DNA of 42,069 bases from JASFWK01 sp050049355 (GTDB taxonomy: Bacteria; Chloroflexota; Anaerolineae; B4-G1; DUEL01), in NCBI GenBank assembly GCA_050049355.1, contig JASFWK010000009.1, positions 1 through 42,069 on the forward strand, read 5' to 3'. The notes under the pieces are model-generated. The model worked only from the letters and a program-made list of their open reading frames with translations. It did no database searches and had not been told where the DNA came from. The translations under genes and the position numbers were made by a program. Numbering within the stretch: the first letter of the stretch is position 1; each line of letters begins with the position of its first letter. Shown here in pieces: positions 31,947 through 38,950 of this stretch.

Positions 31947-33793
31947 TCGGTGATGACCATGCGGTGATCCGAGGCCAGGGAGTCCAGCACCGCTCCGTCA
32001 TCAGGCTCCAAGCCACGACCCCACACGTAATCCACACGATGTTGCGGCTCGATGGCGGGAGATGTCGGAGGGGACCCGAGCTCCAGGGCGACGAAGGGAT
32101 CGGCGAAGCCAGCCGCCACCAACCGGTTGTAGACGGGCGAATCGGGGACAGAATTCAGGTCGCCGCCCAAGAGCGCTGGGGAGGCGTCGGCGATGAAATC
32201 CAGCGCGTCGGTCAACTGGCGAGCCCGCTCCTGGCGCTCCAACCCCAGCCAGACACCGTAGGCATCCACCTCCTCTTCGCCCACCCGCAGCCGCGCGTGG
32301 ACAATGCCCGTCTGCTCCAGCTCGCTGGTCAACAACGTCCCGTCGGCGACGTCCACGGGGAAGCGAGTCAGCAGGGCAATGCCAGAGAGTGTCTCCAATG
32401 TGGGTTGGTAGATCGCCCGCATCCCCAGCCGCCGCGCCAACCAGAAGGCATTGTCAATTCCGTAGCTCGTGATGCGGCAGGTATCCACCTCCTGAAGCAT
32501 CACCACGTCGGCTCCGCTCTCCTCGATGGTGCGGGCCATCTCCTCGAGCTTGAGCTGCCAGGTCGTGTTGTAGCCGTAGTGGACGTTGTAGGTACCCACC
32601 CGGAGGGGCCCTGCTTCCCGCGAACTCGCCCCACAGGGAGAAGCGATGAACGCTGTCACAGCCACGATCAGCGCGGCGCCGAGCCACTGTCGGAGTTCAG
32701 GTTTCGAGCTTGCGGTTTCAGGTTGGGCAGAGAAAGGACGTAGAGCTGGCAGGGCAGCGATCAGGACAGCGATCAAGATCACAGGCAGACCCATCCCCCG
32801 GAAGGCCGGAATGGTGTAGGGGTAAGTGAAGGCGAAGGCAAGGGCAAAGTTGAGCACCAGAAACAGGACAGATCCCAGCGCCAGCGCCAACCGGGTCCGC
32901 TCCCAGCGGTGAGGCTCCGCCAGATCGAAGAGCACCAGGACGAGCAGAAACTGGGCTGCCAGAAGCCCGACCAACCCCACCACTCCTCCCACTACCCGAC
33001 CCACCGCCACTCCCGCCAGGCCAATGAACAGAAGCCCCAGGCCACCTGGCAGACCGCGCAGGAAGCGGGCGACAGCTCTCCGCACCACGGGGAAGAGTGG
33101 CAAGATCGTGACTGCCATCAAGAGTGGGGCAGCGGCTTCGTACGGGGTTCCGCTCCAGCGGGCTACGCCGTTGGGGAAGTTCAAGAGGGAGGTCTCCAGG
33201 AAGAGCAATGTCCCTATCGCCAGTCCGCCCCTTATGCTCAGTCCAGCGGAGGGCGTGTCCCGGGGGCCAGCCGCGGTGGCGGCGAGGGCTCGCCAGCCCA
33301 GGTAACCCACTCCCACGGCCAGCGCCAGCTGCACCGGCCACCACCACGAACGGAGCGAAAGGTCGAAGGTGCTCCCAGCGGTCCGGAGGAATTGGTCTGC
33401 GGCGAGAGCACCGGCCAAGGCGGGGGCGAACCCATCCGGATGCCGCCCTATGAAGAGCACGGTGTAGAGGCCAGCAGCAGCGATGACGACGATACTCGCC
33501 CACAGCCGCACCGAGGGGAAATTGAAGGTGACCGGCACCCGGGCCAGCGCGGCAAGGAGGGCGGCTGCGGAAAGTACCCACCTCTGCCGGCGTCGAGGTG
33601 CGGTCAATGGAGTCAGAAGAGCCGCGACCACCGCCAGTAGAATACCGCCAACCGCCACAAGGGGAAAGGTCTCCTCGAAGACGGTGTCGTAGATGACGCC
33701 GAACAGGACCGAGAAGAGAACTCGGACAGACTGGAGGAGGAATAGAAAGAGGGCGGTGGCCTCAATTGTGCGCAGGAACTTGGAATCGCGCAT
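31931..33793 (-). CDS. Membrane protein with C-terminal endonuclease/exonuclease/phosphatase domain
   Basis: The 620-aa protein has about ten hydrophobic helices in the first 370 residues, then a soluble EEP (DNase I-like) domain: RVGTYNVHYGYN (Asn), VVMLQEVDTCR (Glu), LLGGDLNSVPDSPVYN (Asp, Asn), EPQHRVDYVWGRG and SDHRMVITEW (Asp-His). All catalytic positions are present. EEP enzymes attack phosphodiesters in nucleic acids, inositol phosphates or sphingomyelin. The fusion resembles GPI-remodelling (Cwh43/PGAP2IP C-domain) proteins. A phosphodiesterase acting on membrane lipid or glycan is inference. ATG 33793 has GGAGG seven bases upstream. Confidence 0.85.
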   Translation of the reverse strand: MRDSKFLRTIEATALFLFLLQSVRVLFSVLFGVIYDTVFEETFPLVAVGGILLAVVAALLTPLTAPRRRQRWVLSAAALLAALARVPVTFNFPSVRLWASIVVIAAAGLYTVLFIGRHPDGFAPALAGALAADQFLRTAGSTFDLSLRSWWWPVQLALAVGVGYLGWRALAATAAGPRDTPSAGLSIRGGLAIGTLLFLETSLLNFPNGVARWSGTPYEAAAPLLMAVTILPLFPVVRRAVARFLRGLPGGLGLLFIGLAGVAVGRVVGGVVGLVGLLAAQFLLVLVLFDLAEPHRWERTRLALALGSVLFLVLNFALAFAFTYPYTIPAFRGMGLPVILIAVLIAALPALRPFSAQPETASSKPELRQWLGAALIVAVTAFIASPCGASSREAGPLRVGTYNVHYGYNTTWQLKLEEMARTIEESGADVVMLQEVDTCRITSYGIDNAFWLARRLGMRAIYQPTLETLSGIALLTRFPVDVADGTLLTSELEQTGIVHARLRVGEEEVDAYGVWLGLERQERARQLTDALDFIADASPALLGGDLNSVPDSPVYNRLVAAGFADPFVALELGSPPTSPAIEPQHRVDYVWGRGLEPDDGAVLDSLASDHRMVITEWRLP

Positions 33794-33857
33794 CGTTCGC
33801 CTCCCCGCGCATGATCCCGTGCCCAAAGCCTGAGAGAAGGCTGAGCGCCCTTACGAA

Positions 33858-34925
33858 CTACAACAGCCCCACCTGACTGTAGTCCCCCAGATTCATCTTG
33901 AGTGCCTTGGGCTTGATGGGGGAGCGGTTCACGGTGACGTTGCGGCCGATGAGGCTATCCTGAATACGAGCGGGAATATTCCGGATGACGCTCTTCTCCA
34001 GCACGATGGAGCGCTCGATCTCGCTGTCCTCCATGACCACGTCGTGGTAAATGGAAGTGAACGGGCCAACATAGGAATTGACGATGCGGGAGCGCTCACC
34101 GATGACCGTCGGACCGCGCACTACGCTATTGACGACCTCCGCCCCCTTCTCCACTGTCACCCGGCTGTCCACTTCGGAATCCCGATCCACGTACCCCTCG
34201 ACGGTGGGGGTCAGTTCCTCAAGTACGAGGCCGTTGGCCTCCAGCATGTCGCCCGGGCGGCCAGTGTCGATCCACCAGCCGCGGTGGACGTAAGGAAACA
34301 CCTTATGGTCACGCTCTACAAGCCACTGAATGGCGTCGGTGATCTCCAGTTCCCCCCGCCATGACGGTTCGATCTCGTCAACAGCCTGATGCACGTGATG
34401 ATCAAACATATAGATACCCACCAAGGCCAGGTCCGAAGGCGGTTCCTTGGGCTTCTCGATCAACCGGACAACTCGCCCCTCGCCGTTCAGCTCGGCGACC
34501 CCGTACTGCTCCGGCTGCTCTACTCGGGTAAGGACGATCTGGGAGTTCCAATCCGATTCCTGGAACTGCTCGACCAGCTCAGTGATCCCTCCCTCAATGA
34601 CGTTATCGCCCAGGAACATCACGAAGGGCTCATCCTCCAAGAAATCGCGGCTCACCTTGACGGCGTGAGCCAAGCCCAAGGGTTCCCTTTGGGGGATATA
34701 GGTCACCCGAACGTCCCAGCGACCGCCACGTCCGACGGCAGTCCTGATCTCCTCGGCGGTATCACCGACGACGATGCCAAGGTCGCTGATCCCGGCGTCA
34801 CGGATGGCCTCGATGACACGGAAGAGGATGGGCTTGTTGGCCACGGGGATCAGCTGCTTGGCTCGGGTATAGGTCAGGGGATATAGACGGGTACCCTTCC
34901 CCCCACTGAGGATCAATCCCTTCAC
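33858..34925 (-). CDS. rmlA: Glucose-1-phosphate thymidylyltransferase, long form
   Basis: RmlA joins glucose-1-phosphate to dTTP to give dTDP-glucose. The 355-aa protein is of the long type: KGLILSGGKGTRLYPLTYTR and KQLIPVANKPI at the start, FLGDNVIEGGI (metal Asp), QYGVAELNGEGRVVRLIEKP and RGWWIDTGRPGDMLEAN, then a left-handed beta-helix (about 245-355: VVNSVVRGPTVIGERSRIVN and similar hexapeptides). RmlB, C and D are not in the window. GTG 34925 follows GGGAGGTGG. It sits directly after the BY-kinase in the polysaccharide block. Confidence 0.93.
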   Translation of the reverse strand: MKGLILSGGKGTRLYPLTYTRAKQLIPVANKPILFRVIEAIRDAGISDLGIVVGDTAEEIRTAVGRGGRWDVRVTYIPQREPLGLAHAVKVSRDFLEDEPFVMFLGDNVIEGGITELVEQFQESDWNSQIVLTRVEQPEQYGVAELNGEGRVVRLIEKPKEPPSDLALVGIYMFDHHVHQAVDEIEPSWRGELEITDAIQWLVERDHKVFPYVHRGWWIDTGRPGDMLEANGLVLEELTPTVEGYVDRDSEVDSRVTVEKGAEVVNSVVRGPTVIGERSRIVNSYVGPFTSIYHDVVMEDSEIERSIVLEKSVIRNIPARIQDSLIGRNVTVNRSPIKPKALKMNLGDYSQVGLL

Positions 34926-34973
34926 GCTGCCACCTCCCGGTATCGGTCTATGAGGAATTCGAAACCCGAAGCT

Positions 34974-35642
34974 CTATGCGCCGTAGTACCCACCCAGCGC
35001 AATATCGCGGGAGGCGTTGGTCAGCACCGCTCCCACGACTCGCACGTGGACTCGCTCCAGCAGCTCTCGCGCCCGCCTGGCGTGATCCCTTCGGGTGCGT
35101 CCAGCACTGACCACCAGCAAGACGCCATCCACTTTGGTACCCAGGACAGCAGCGTCGGTGACGGCGACCACAGGTGGTGCGTCGAAAAGAACCACATCGG
35201 CCCGTTCATGCAGGGCGGCGAGCACCTCCTCCATCCGCCCCGAGCCCAGCAAATCGGCCGGATTAGGGGGGAGGGGACCACTAGGGAGCAGGAGCAGGTT
35301 CCCCACTCCGGTCTCCACCAGCGGCGGAGAATCCAGTGCCTCCGCCTCGACAAACATCGTGGTCAGACCCCGGCTGTCGGAGACGCCGAAGATCTCGTGA
35401 AGGCTAGGTCGTCGGAGATCGGCGTCCACCAGTATGGTCTGCCGTTCCCCCTGCGCCATCGTAACCGCCAGATTAGCCAGGGTGGTGGACTTGCCTTCGT
35501 CGGGCGCGGCCGAGGTGACGACCAGACTCTCAATGGGCTTGTCGAGTGCTGCGAAGGTCAGGTTGGTGCGCAGGGCCCGATAGGCCTCAGCCGCCGGGGA
35601 ACGTGGGTTGCTCAACGTGATCAGGTTGGGTTTCTCGGTCAT
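34974..35642 (-). CDS. CpsD/CapB-family tyrosine kinase-like ATPase
   Basis: The 222-aa protein has SPAAEAYRALRTNLTF, Walker A SAAPDEGKSTTLANLA, Walker A' TILVDADLRRPSLH and Walker B ADVVLFDAPPV. These define bacterial tyrosine (BY) kinases that pair with Wzz-type membrane activators to control exopolysaccharide length. The C-terminal tyrosine cluster of classical BY-kinases is reduced to GGYYGA, so autophosphorylation control may be weak or different. ATG 35642 has GGAG eight bases upstream; an earlier in-frame start at 35669 is less likely. The Wzz-like gene ends 46 nt upstream. Confidence 0.9.
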   Translation of the reverse strand: MTEKPNLITLSNPRSPAAEAYRALRTNLTFAALDKPIESLVVTSAAPDEGKSTTLANLAVTMAQGERQTILVDADLRRPSLHEIFGVSDSRGLTTMFVEAEALDSPPLVETGVGNLLLLPSGPLPPNPADLLGSGRMEEVLAALHERADVVLFDAPPVVAVTDAAVLGTKVDGVLLVVSAGRTRRDHARRARELLERVHVRVVGAVLTNASRDIALGGYYGA

Positions 35643-35688
35643 ACGCTTTCTCCGTGCAAGATGCAGCACGGTGTGACAGACCGCGCCG

Positions 35689-36348
35689 CTATGATTCGGC
35701 CGATGGAATTGTCCCCAGGACAGCCACTCCGATCCATCGCTCTACGTCCCCGGGGGTACGGACGATACCAGATTCCACCCATTCCAGGAAAAAGATGACG
35801 ACAGCCGCGATAATTAGACCGAAGATGCCGCCTGCGACCAGGACGATGGCCGTGCGAGGGGGCCAGGCCTGTGAGTATGTAGGGTCGTCGCGTAAGTAAG
35901 CGTAGACCCGATCTTCCTTCCGCTGACGTTGGTTCTGTTCGTCGCGCCACTCCTGCAGCAGCAAGGCCCACTCGCCCGCGATACGGTTAGCCTGCTCGCC
36001 GTCGGTATCCTCGATCTCGATAGTGATGACCATCCGGTCGATCTCGGCGGCGAAGCGAGCGTCAGAGCGCAATTGCTGGGGCGTCATATCCAGCCGCAGT
36101 CGCTCAATCACCTGCTGGGCCCAGCGGTTGGAGTCGGCCACGGTCATGTAGGAGCGCAGAAGCATCTTGGCAGACTCAGTCAGTCCAAGGTCAGGACGGG
36201 CCGGCTCGATAACCACCTGTACGGTCGACTGGTAGGTTGGGGTCTGGAGCTTGCTGAAGATCACGGCGCTGAGTGCGGTCACCACTACCGCGACCAGGAT
36301 GATCCACCACCGCTTTCTCAGGATACGTACGTACTGACTCAGTTCCAC
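35689..36348 (-). CDS. Wzz/YveK-like chain-length determinant (BY-kinase activator)
   Basis: The 219-aa protein has two membrane helices, at about residues 14-33 (WWIILVAVVVTALSAVIF) and 165-190 (IVLVAGGIFGLIIAAVVIFF), with an extracytoplasmic helical domain between. A proline pair (AWPPRT) precedes helix 2, and the cytoplasmic tail is VRTPGDVERWIGVAVLGTIP, which typically contacts the kinase. GTG 36348 follows GGAGGGAG by eight bases and a clear promoter. It lies directly upstream of the kinase gene. Confidence 0.88.
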   Translation of the reverse strand: MELSQYVRILRKRWWIILVAVVVTALSAVIFSKLQTPTYQSTVQVVIEPARPDLGLTESAKMLLRSYMTVADSNRWAQQVIERLRLDMTPQQLRSDARFAAEIDRMVITIEIEDTDGEQANRIAGEWALLLQEWRDEQNQRQRKEDRVYAYLRDDPTYSQAWPPRTAIVLVAGGIFGLIIAAVVIFFLEWVESGIVRTPGDVERWIGVAVLGTIPSAES

Positions 36349-36378
36349 AGGAACTCCCTCCTCAGCTCAACGGGCGAT

Positions 36379-36407
36379 ATTGTACCATAACAGCGATCAA
36401 CGATCAA
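36379..36407 (-). promoter_or_regulatory. Internal promoter upstream of the Wzz-kinase-rmlA genes
   Basis: Read leftward: TTGATC (36407-36402), 17-nt spacer, TACAAT (36384-36379). The start would be near 36372, 24 nt before GTG 36348. Direct repeats GTTGATC flank the spacer start. Confidence 0.65.
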
Positions 36408-36534
36408 TGAGCAACGAATCAATCTGCGAGCACATCCTTCCATTGACCCACCGGGGCTCCTTTCGCTGTCATCGGCCAGTCTTGTCGCGAGATCAGCTGC
36501 GTTTCCGACGACTTGTACGGAATGACCCGCTAGA

Positions 36535-37209
36535 TCACCTGCGGGGTATCTTCGCCAACACCTCCAACCCTAATGCCTCCAGCTCTTCGGGCTCGCTGAT
36601 GGTGGGGTCTATGTAGTGCCATAGGAGGGCCAGGCCAATCCCCACCGCTGCCGCCAGCGTCAGGCGCACAGCCGGGCCCAGGAGTTGAGCACGCAGGCTC
36701 GGTGGCAAGGGGGCCGGCGCAGGTTCATCCAGCAGGTGGACCGCCGGATCCAGCCCGTCAAGTTGGGGGAAGTAGGAGGAGCTGTTCTGGGTCAACTCGT
36801 CGGCCAAGGCCCTCGCGACCTCACGCGCCTGTCCAGCGTCGGGCCAGGTCAGGTAGACAACCACGACCGATTGGGAACTGTCGGTGACGATGGCTCCCCG
36901 GACAGCGGCCGGGTCTGCGGCAACCCCCTCCGCTGTCAGCCGGGCCGCCACTGCCTCGGCGAAGGCGCCGGTCCCCGCCACGTCCGCCAGTCCATTGGCG
37001 ATGTACTCCGAGGCAAGCCAGGGATAGTAGCGGTCGTAGTCGAGGCTCAAGCCGGCCGGGGAGGTGCCGGCGGCGAAGCGCATCACCACCTGGTAATTCG
37101 TCGTCGGCGAGCGGTAGGTAGCCACTGTATGGATCAGGACCACCAACACGGGGACGAGCACCAGCCACCATCGGCGGATAAGAATTCTCCAATAGGTTCG
37201 TAGCTCCAT
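36535..37209 (-). CDS. Second Wzz-like chain-length protein
   Basis: The 224-aa protein has the same architecture as its neighbour: helix 1 (WWLVLVPVLVVLIHTVATY), extracytoplasmic domain, a proline-rich APAPLPPSLRAQ and helix 2 (VRLTLAAAVGIGLALLWHYI), then a short tail EELEALGLEVLAKIPRR. Sequence identity to the neighbouring Wzz is low by eye. Two Wzz-like proteins beside one kinase suggest either a hetero-oligomer or two chain-length settings. ATG 37209 follows GAGGAGAAGG. A 186-nt gap with its own promoter separates it from the next gene. Confidence 0.8.
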   Translation of the reverse strand: MELRTYWRILIRRWWLVLVPVLVVLIHTVATYRSPTTNYQVVMRFAAGTSPAGLSLDYDRYYPWLASEYIANGLADVAGTGAFAEAVAARLTAEGVAADPAAVRGAIVTDSSQSVVVVYLTWPDAGQAREVARALADELTQNSSSYFPQLDGLDPAVHLLDEPAPAPLPPSLRAQLLGPAVRLTLAAAVGIGLALLWHYIDPTISEPEELEALGLEVLAKIPRR

Positions 37210-37274
37210 AGCCTTCTCCTCAGGCAATACGTGGCGGGGGATGAGCAGAGGGAAGAGACACGTCTGTAACCTTT

Positions 37275-38372
37275 CTACCCACCGGCTTTCTCCTCGATGA
37301 ACCGCTTCAATCGCCGCCTGAAGACACTTTCGTCAAACCGAGCGGCATTGTCTATGCACGCGCGAGGATCAACGGACTCGGTGTCGAAAGTGCGTACAGC
37401 GGCGGCCAAAGACTCAGCAGACGGTTCGCCGAAGAAGGCGCCAGTCTGACCTTCCACCACCGTGTCCAACGCCCCTCCCGCCCCGAAGGCGATTACCGGC
37501 CGCCCAGCAGCCTGGGCCTGCACAGGGGCAATGCAGAAATCCTCCATTCCTGGCAGGACGTAGGCCCGACAGCGAGCAAACAGGTGAGATAGATCCTCAT
37601 CGGGCACGCGGCCCAGAAGGGTAACCGTAGGACCAGCAAGTGCCTCCAGCGCCGCCCGATCCCGCCCATCCCCGGCGATGACCAGCGGCAACCCCAGTTG
37701 ATTGAAAGCTCGCACCGCCAGATCGATCCGTTTGTAGGGGATCAAGCGGGAGACGATAAGGTAGTAGTCGTCGTGATTGGAAGCAGGCTGGAAGCGCGTC
37801 GTATCCACGGGTGGATGGATGACAACTGAGTCCCGTTGATAGTAGCGGCGGATGCGGCTCTGGACCTCGCAGGAGATGGAGACGAAGTGATCCACCCGCT
37901 GAGCAGCTCGGCGATCCCAGCGGCGGAGAAGGGCGATCAGGGGACGCAAGACACTCTTGAGCGCCGGAGAGATGGCCTCGCGGGCGGTATAGGCCTCGAA
38001 GTCCCAGACGTAGCGGGTGGGAGCCAGACAGTAGCAGATATGAACCGCCCCGCCGCTCCGCACTCCGTGACAGAAGCCAGACTTGTTGCTCAGTAGGACA
38101 TCGTAGCGGGAGAGGTCGAGCTGGGAGAAGGCCAATGGGTATAGAAAGAGGTAGAGTTGGTGGTGGCGGTAGATCCCGGGCAGATAATCCATCCAGGTGG
38201 CGCGGATGTCCCAGTCACGATACATCTCCGGCATCCCCTCCGACCAATACATCGAGGTATAGACGGGAGACCGCGGAAACATATCGACTAGCACCTCTAG
38301 AACGTCCTCTGCGCCGCCGATCTGATTGAGCCAGTCGTGGACGAGAGCGAGTCCACCGCATTCGGTGTCCAT
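37275..38372 (-). CDS. GT4-family glycosyltransferase
   Basis: The 365-aa GT-B transferase starts GLALVHDWLNQIGGAEDVLE and has YCLAPTRYVWDF, VVIHPPVDTTRFQP, YYLIVSRLIPYKRIDLAVRA and GMEDFCIAPVQAQAAGRPVI in the donor site. The family's E-x7-E donor motif here reads E-x7-Q (GAG to CAG at the second position), an unusual change. No membrane helix. It heads the leftward polysaccharide block and probably adds a sugar to the lipid-linked repeat. The promoter -10 lies nine bases before the ATG, so the mRNA is almost leaderless. Confidence 0.9.
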   Translation of the reverse strand: MDTECGGLALVHDWLNQIGGAEDVLEVLVDMFPRSPVYTSMYWSEGMPEMYRDWDIRATWMDYLPGIYRHHQLYLFLYPLAFSQLDLSRYDVLLSNKSGFCHGVRSGGAVHICYCLAPTRYVWDFEAYTAREAISPALKSVLRPLIALLRRWDRRAAQRVDHFVSISCEVQSRIRRYYQRDSVVIHPPVDTTRFQPASNHDDYYLIVSRLIPYKRIDLAVRAFNQLGLPLVIAGDGRDRAALEALAGPTVTLLGRVPDEDLSHLFARCRAYVLPGMEDFCIAPVQAQAAGRPVIAFGAGGALDTVVEGQTGAFFGEPSAESLAAAVRTFDTESVDPRACIDNAARFDESVFRRRLKRFIEEKAGG

Positions 38373-38380
38373 TCTCCCAG

Positions 38381-38409
38381 ATTATACCAACACCCACAGA
38401 GGCTGCCAA
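38381..38409 (-). promoter_or_regulatory. Sigma-70 promoter giving a near-leaderless GT4 mRNA
   Basis: Read leftward: TTGGCA (38409-38404), 17-nt spacer, perfect TATAAT (38386-38381). The expected start, 38373-38375, is 1-3 nt before the A of ATG 38372. Confidence 0.65.
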
Positions 38410-38620
38410 CTTGGCCACTTCGGGCCCGGCCGGCCACCTGACCCGTCCCCCTCCCACAGGTTTGCTGTAGGATTCGGCTGGAAAGAGCTTCCGAAATCGC
38501 TACTTGCGCCATCCATTATGCTGGCTCCGAACCTGCGGGAAGGTCAGAGACGAAAGTGTCAGTCCCGCCCTTACCGAGCCGAACATATGGAAGTGAGGAA
38601 GCTATGCCTTATTGGAGGTT

Positions 38621-38714
38621 GCTACTCAGGCTAAGGCTCAGAGATTTCGGCGAGCGTCGCTTGAGCGCCGGCCTGAGTAGCCCGGCGCAGCCGGGTGTAC
38701 CGAAGCGTACACCC
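38621..38714. repeat. Highly folded inverted-repeat element, candidate ncRNA or REP/MITE-like
   Basis: An 11-bp perfect stem GCTACTCAGGC (38621-38631) / GCCTGAGTAGC (38671-38681) encloses GCTCA/TGAGC (38636-38640/38662-38666) and GCGA/TCGC (38650-38653/38657-38660). Next come CCCGGC-GCA-GCCGGG (38681-38695) and GGGTGTAC-CGAAGC-GTACACCC (38693-38714). The last two share bases 38693-38695, so they are partly exclusive. No coding or promoter role is evident. Confidence 0.55.
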
Positions 38715-38912
38715 CTCGACAGGCGCAGGCTTAGTGGGCACCAGCACTTGATCACTGAGATTCTGATTTGCTGAAAGCTGCTCTCTACGCGCGCACCACA
38801 AACCCAGCACATGATCTGTTTGGCGCACTATCGTCTGGCCGGGATTTCGGAACGTTATGCACGGATCAGTAAGCCATACAGGAATAGAGCTGCAGCGGTA
38901 CACGTTGCCGTC

Positions 38913-38941
38913 TTGCTGTCGCAGTGGGTTGCATCTATAAT
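38913..38941 (+). promoter_or_regulatory. Sigma-70 promoter giving a near-leaderless recD2 mRNA
   Basis: TTGCTG (38913-38918), 17-nt spacer, perfect TATAAT (38936-38941). Transcription should start at 38947-38949, 2-4 nt before ATG 38951. A GTG at 38924 would place the -10 inside the gene, so 38951 is the start. Confidence 0.65.
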
Positions 38942-38950
38942 CCCTTCGCG

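Larger units (their letters stand above)
38373..38950. other. Gene-free divergent region between GT4 and recD2
   Basis: This 578-nt stretch holds a leftward promoter at 38381-38409, a folded element at 38621-38714 and a rightward promoter at 38913-38941. Short open frames exist on both strands, but none has a ribosome site or a recognisable family. Confidence 0.6.

Noticed and set aside
38631..38903. Leftward open frame of 90 codons through the folded element
   Set aside because: Its sequence is forced by the inverted repeats, it has no ribosome site, and no family is recognised.
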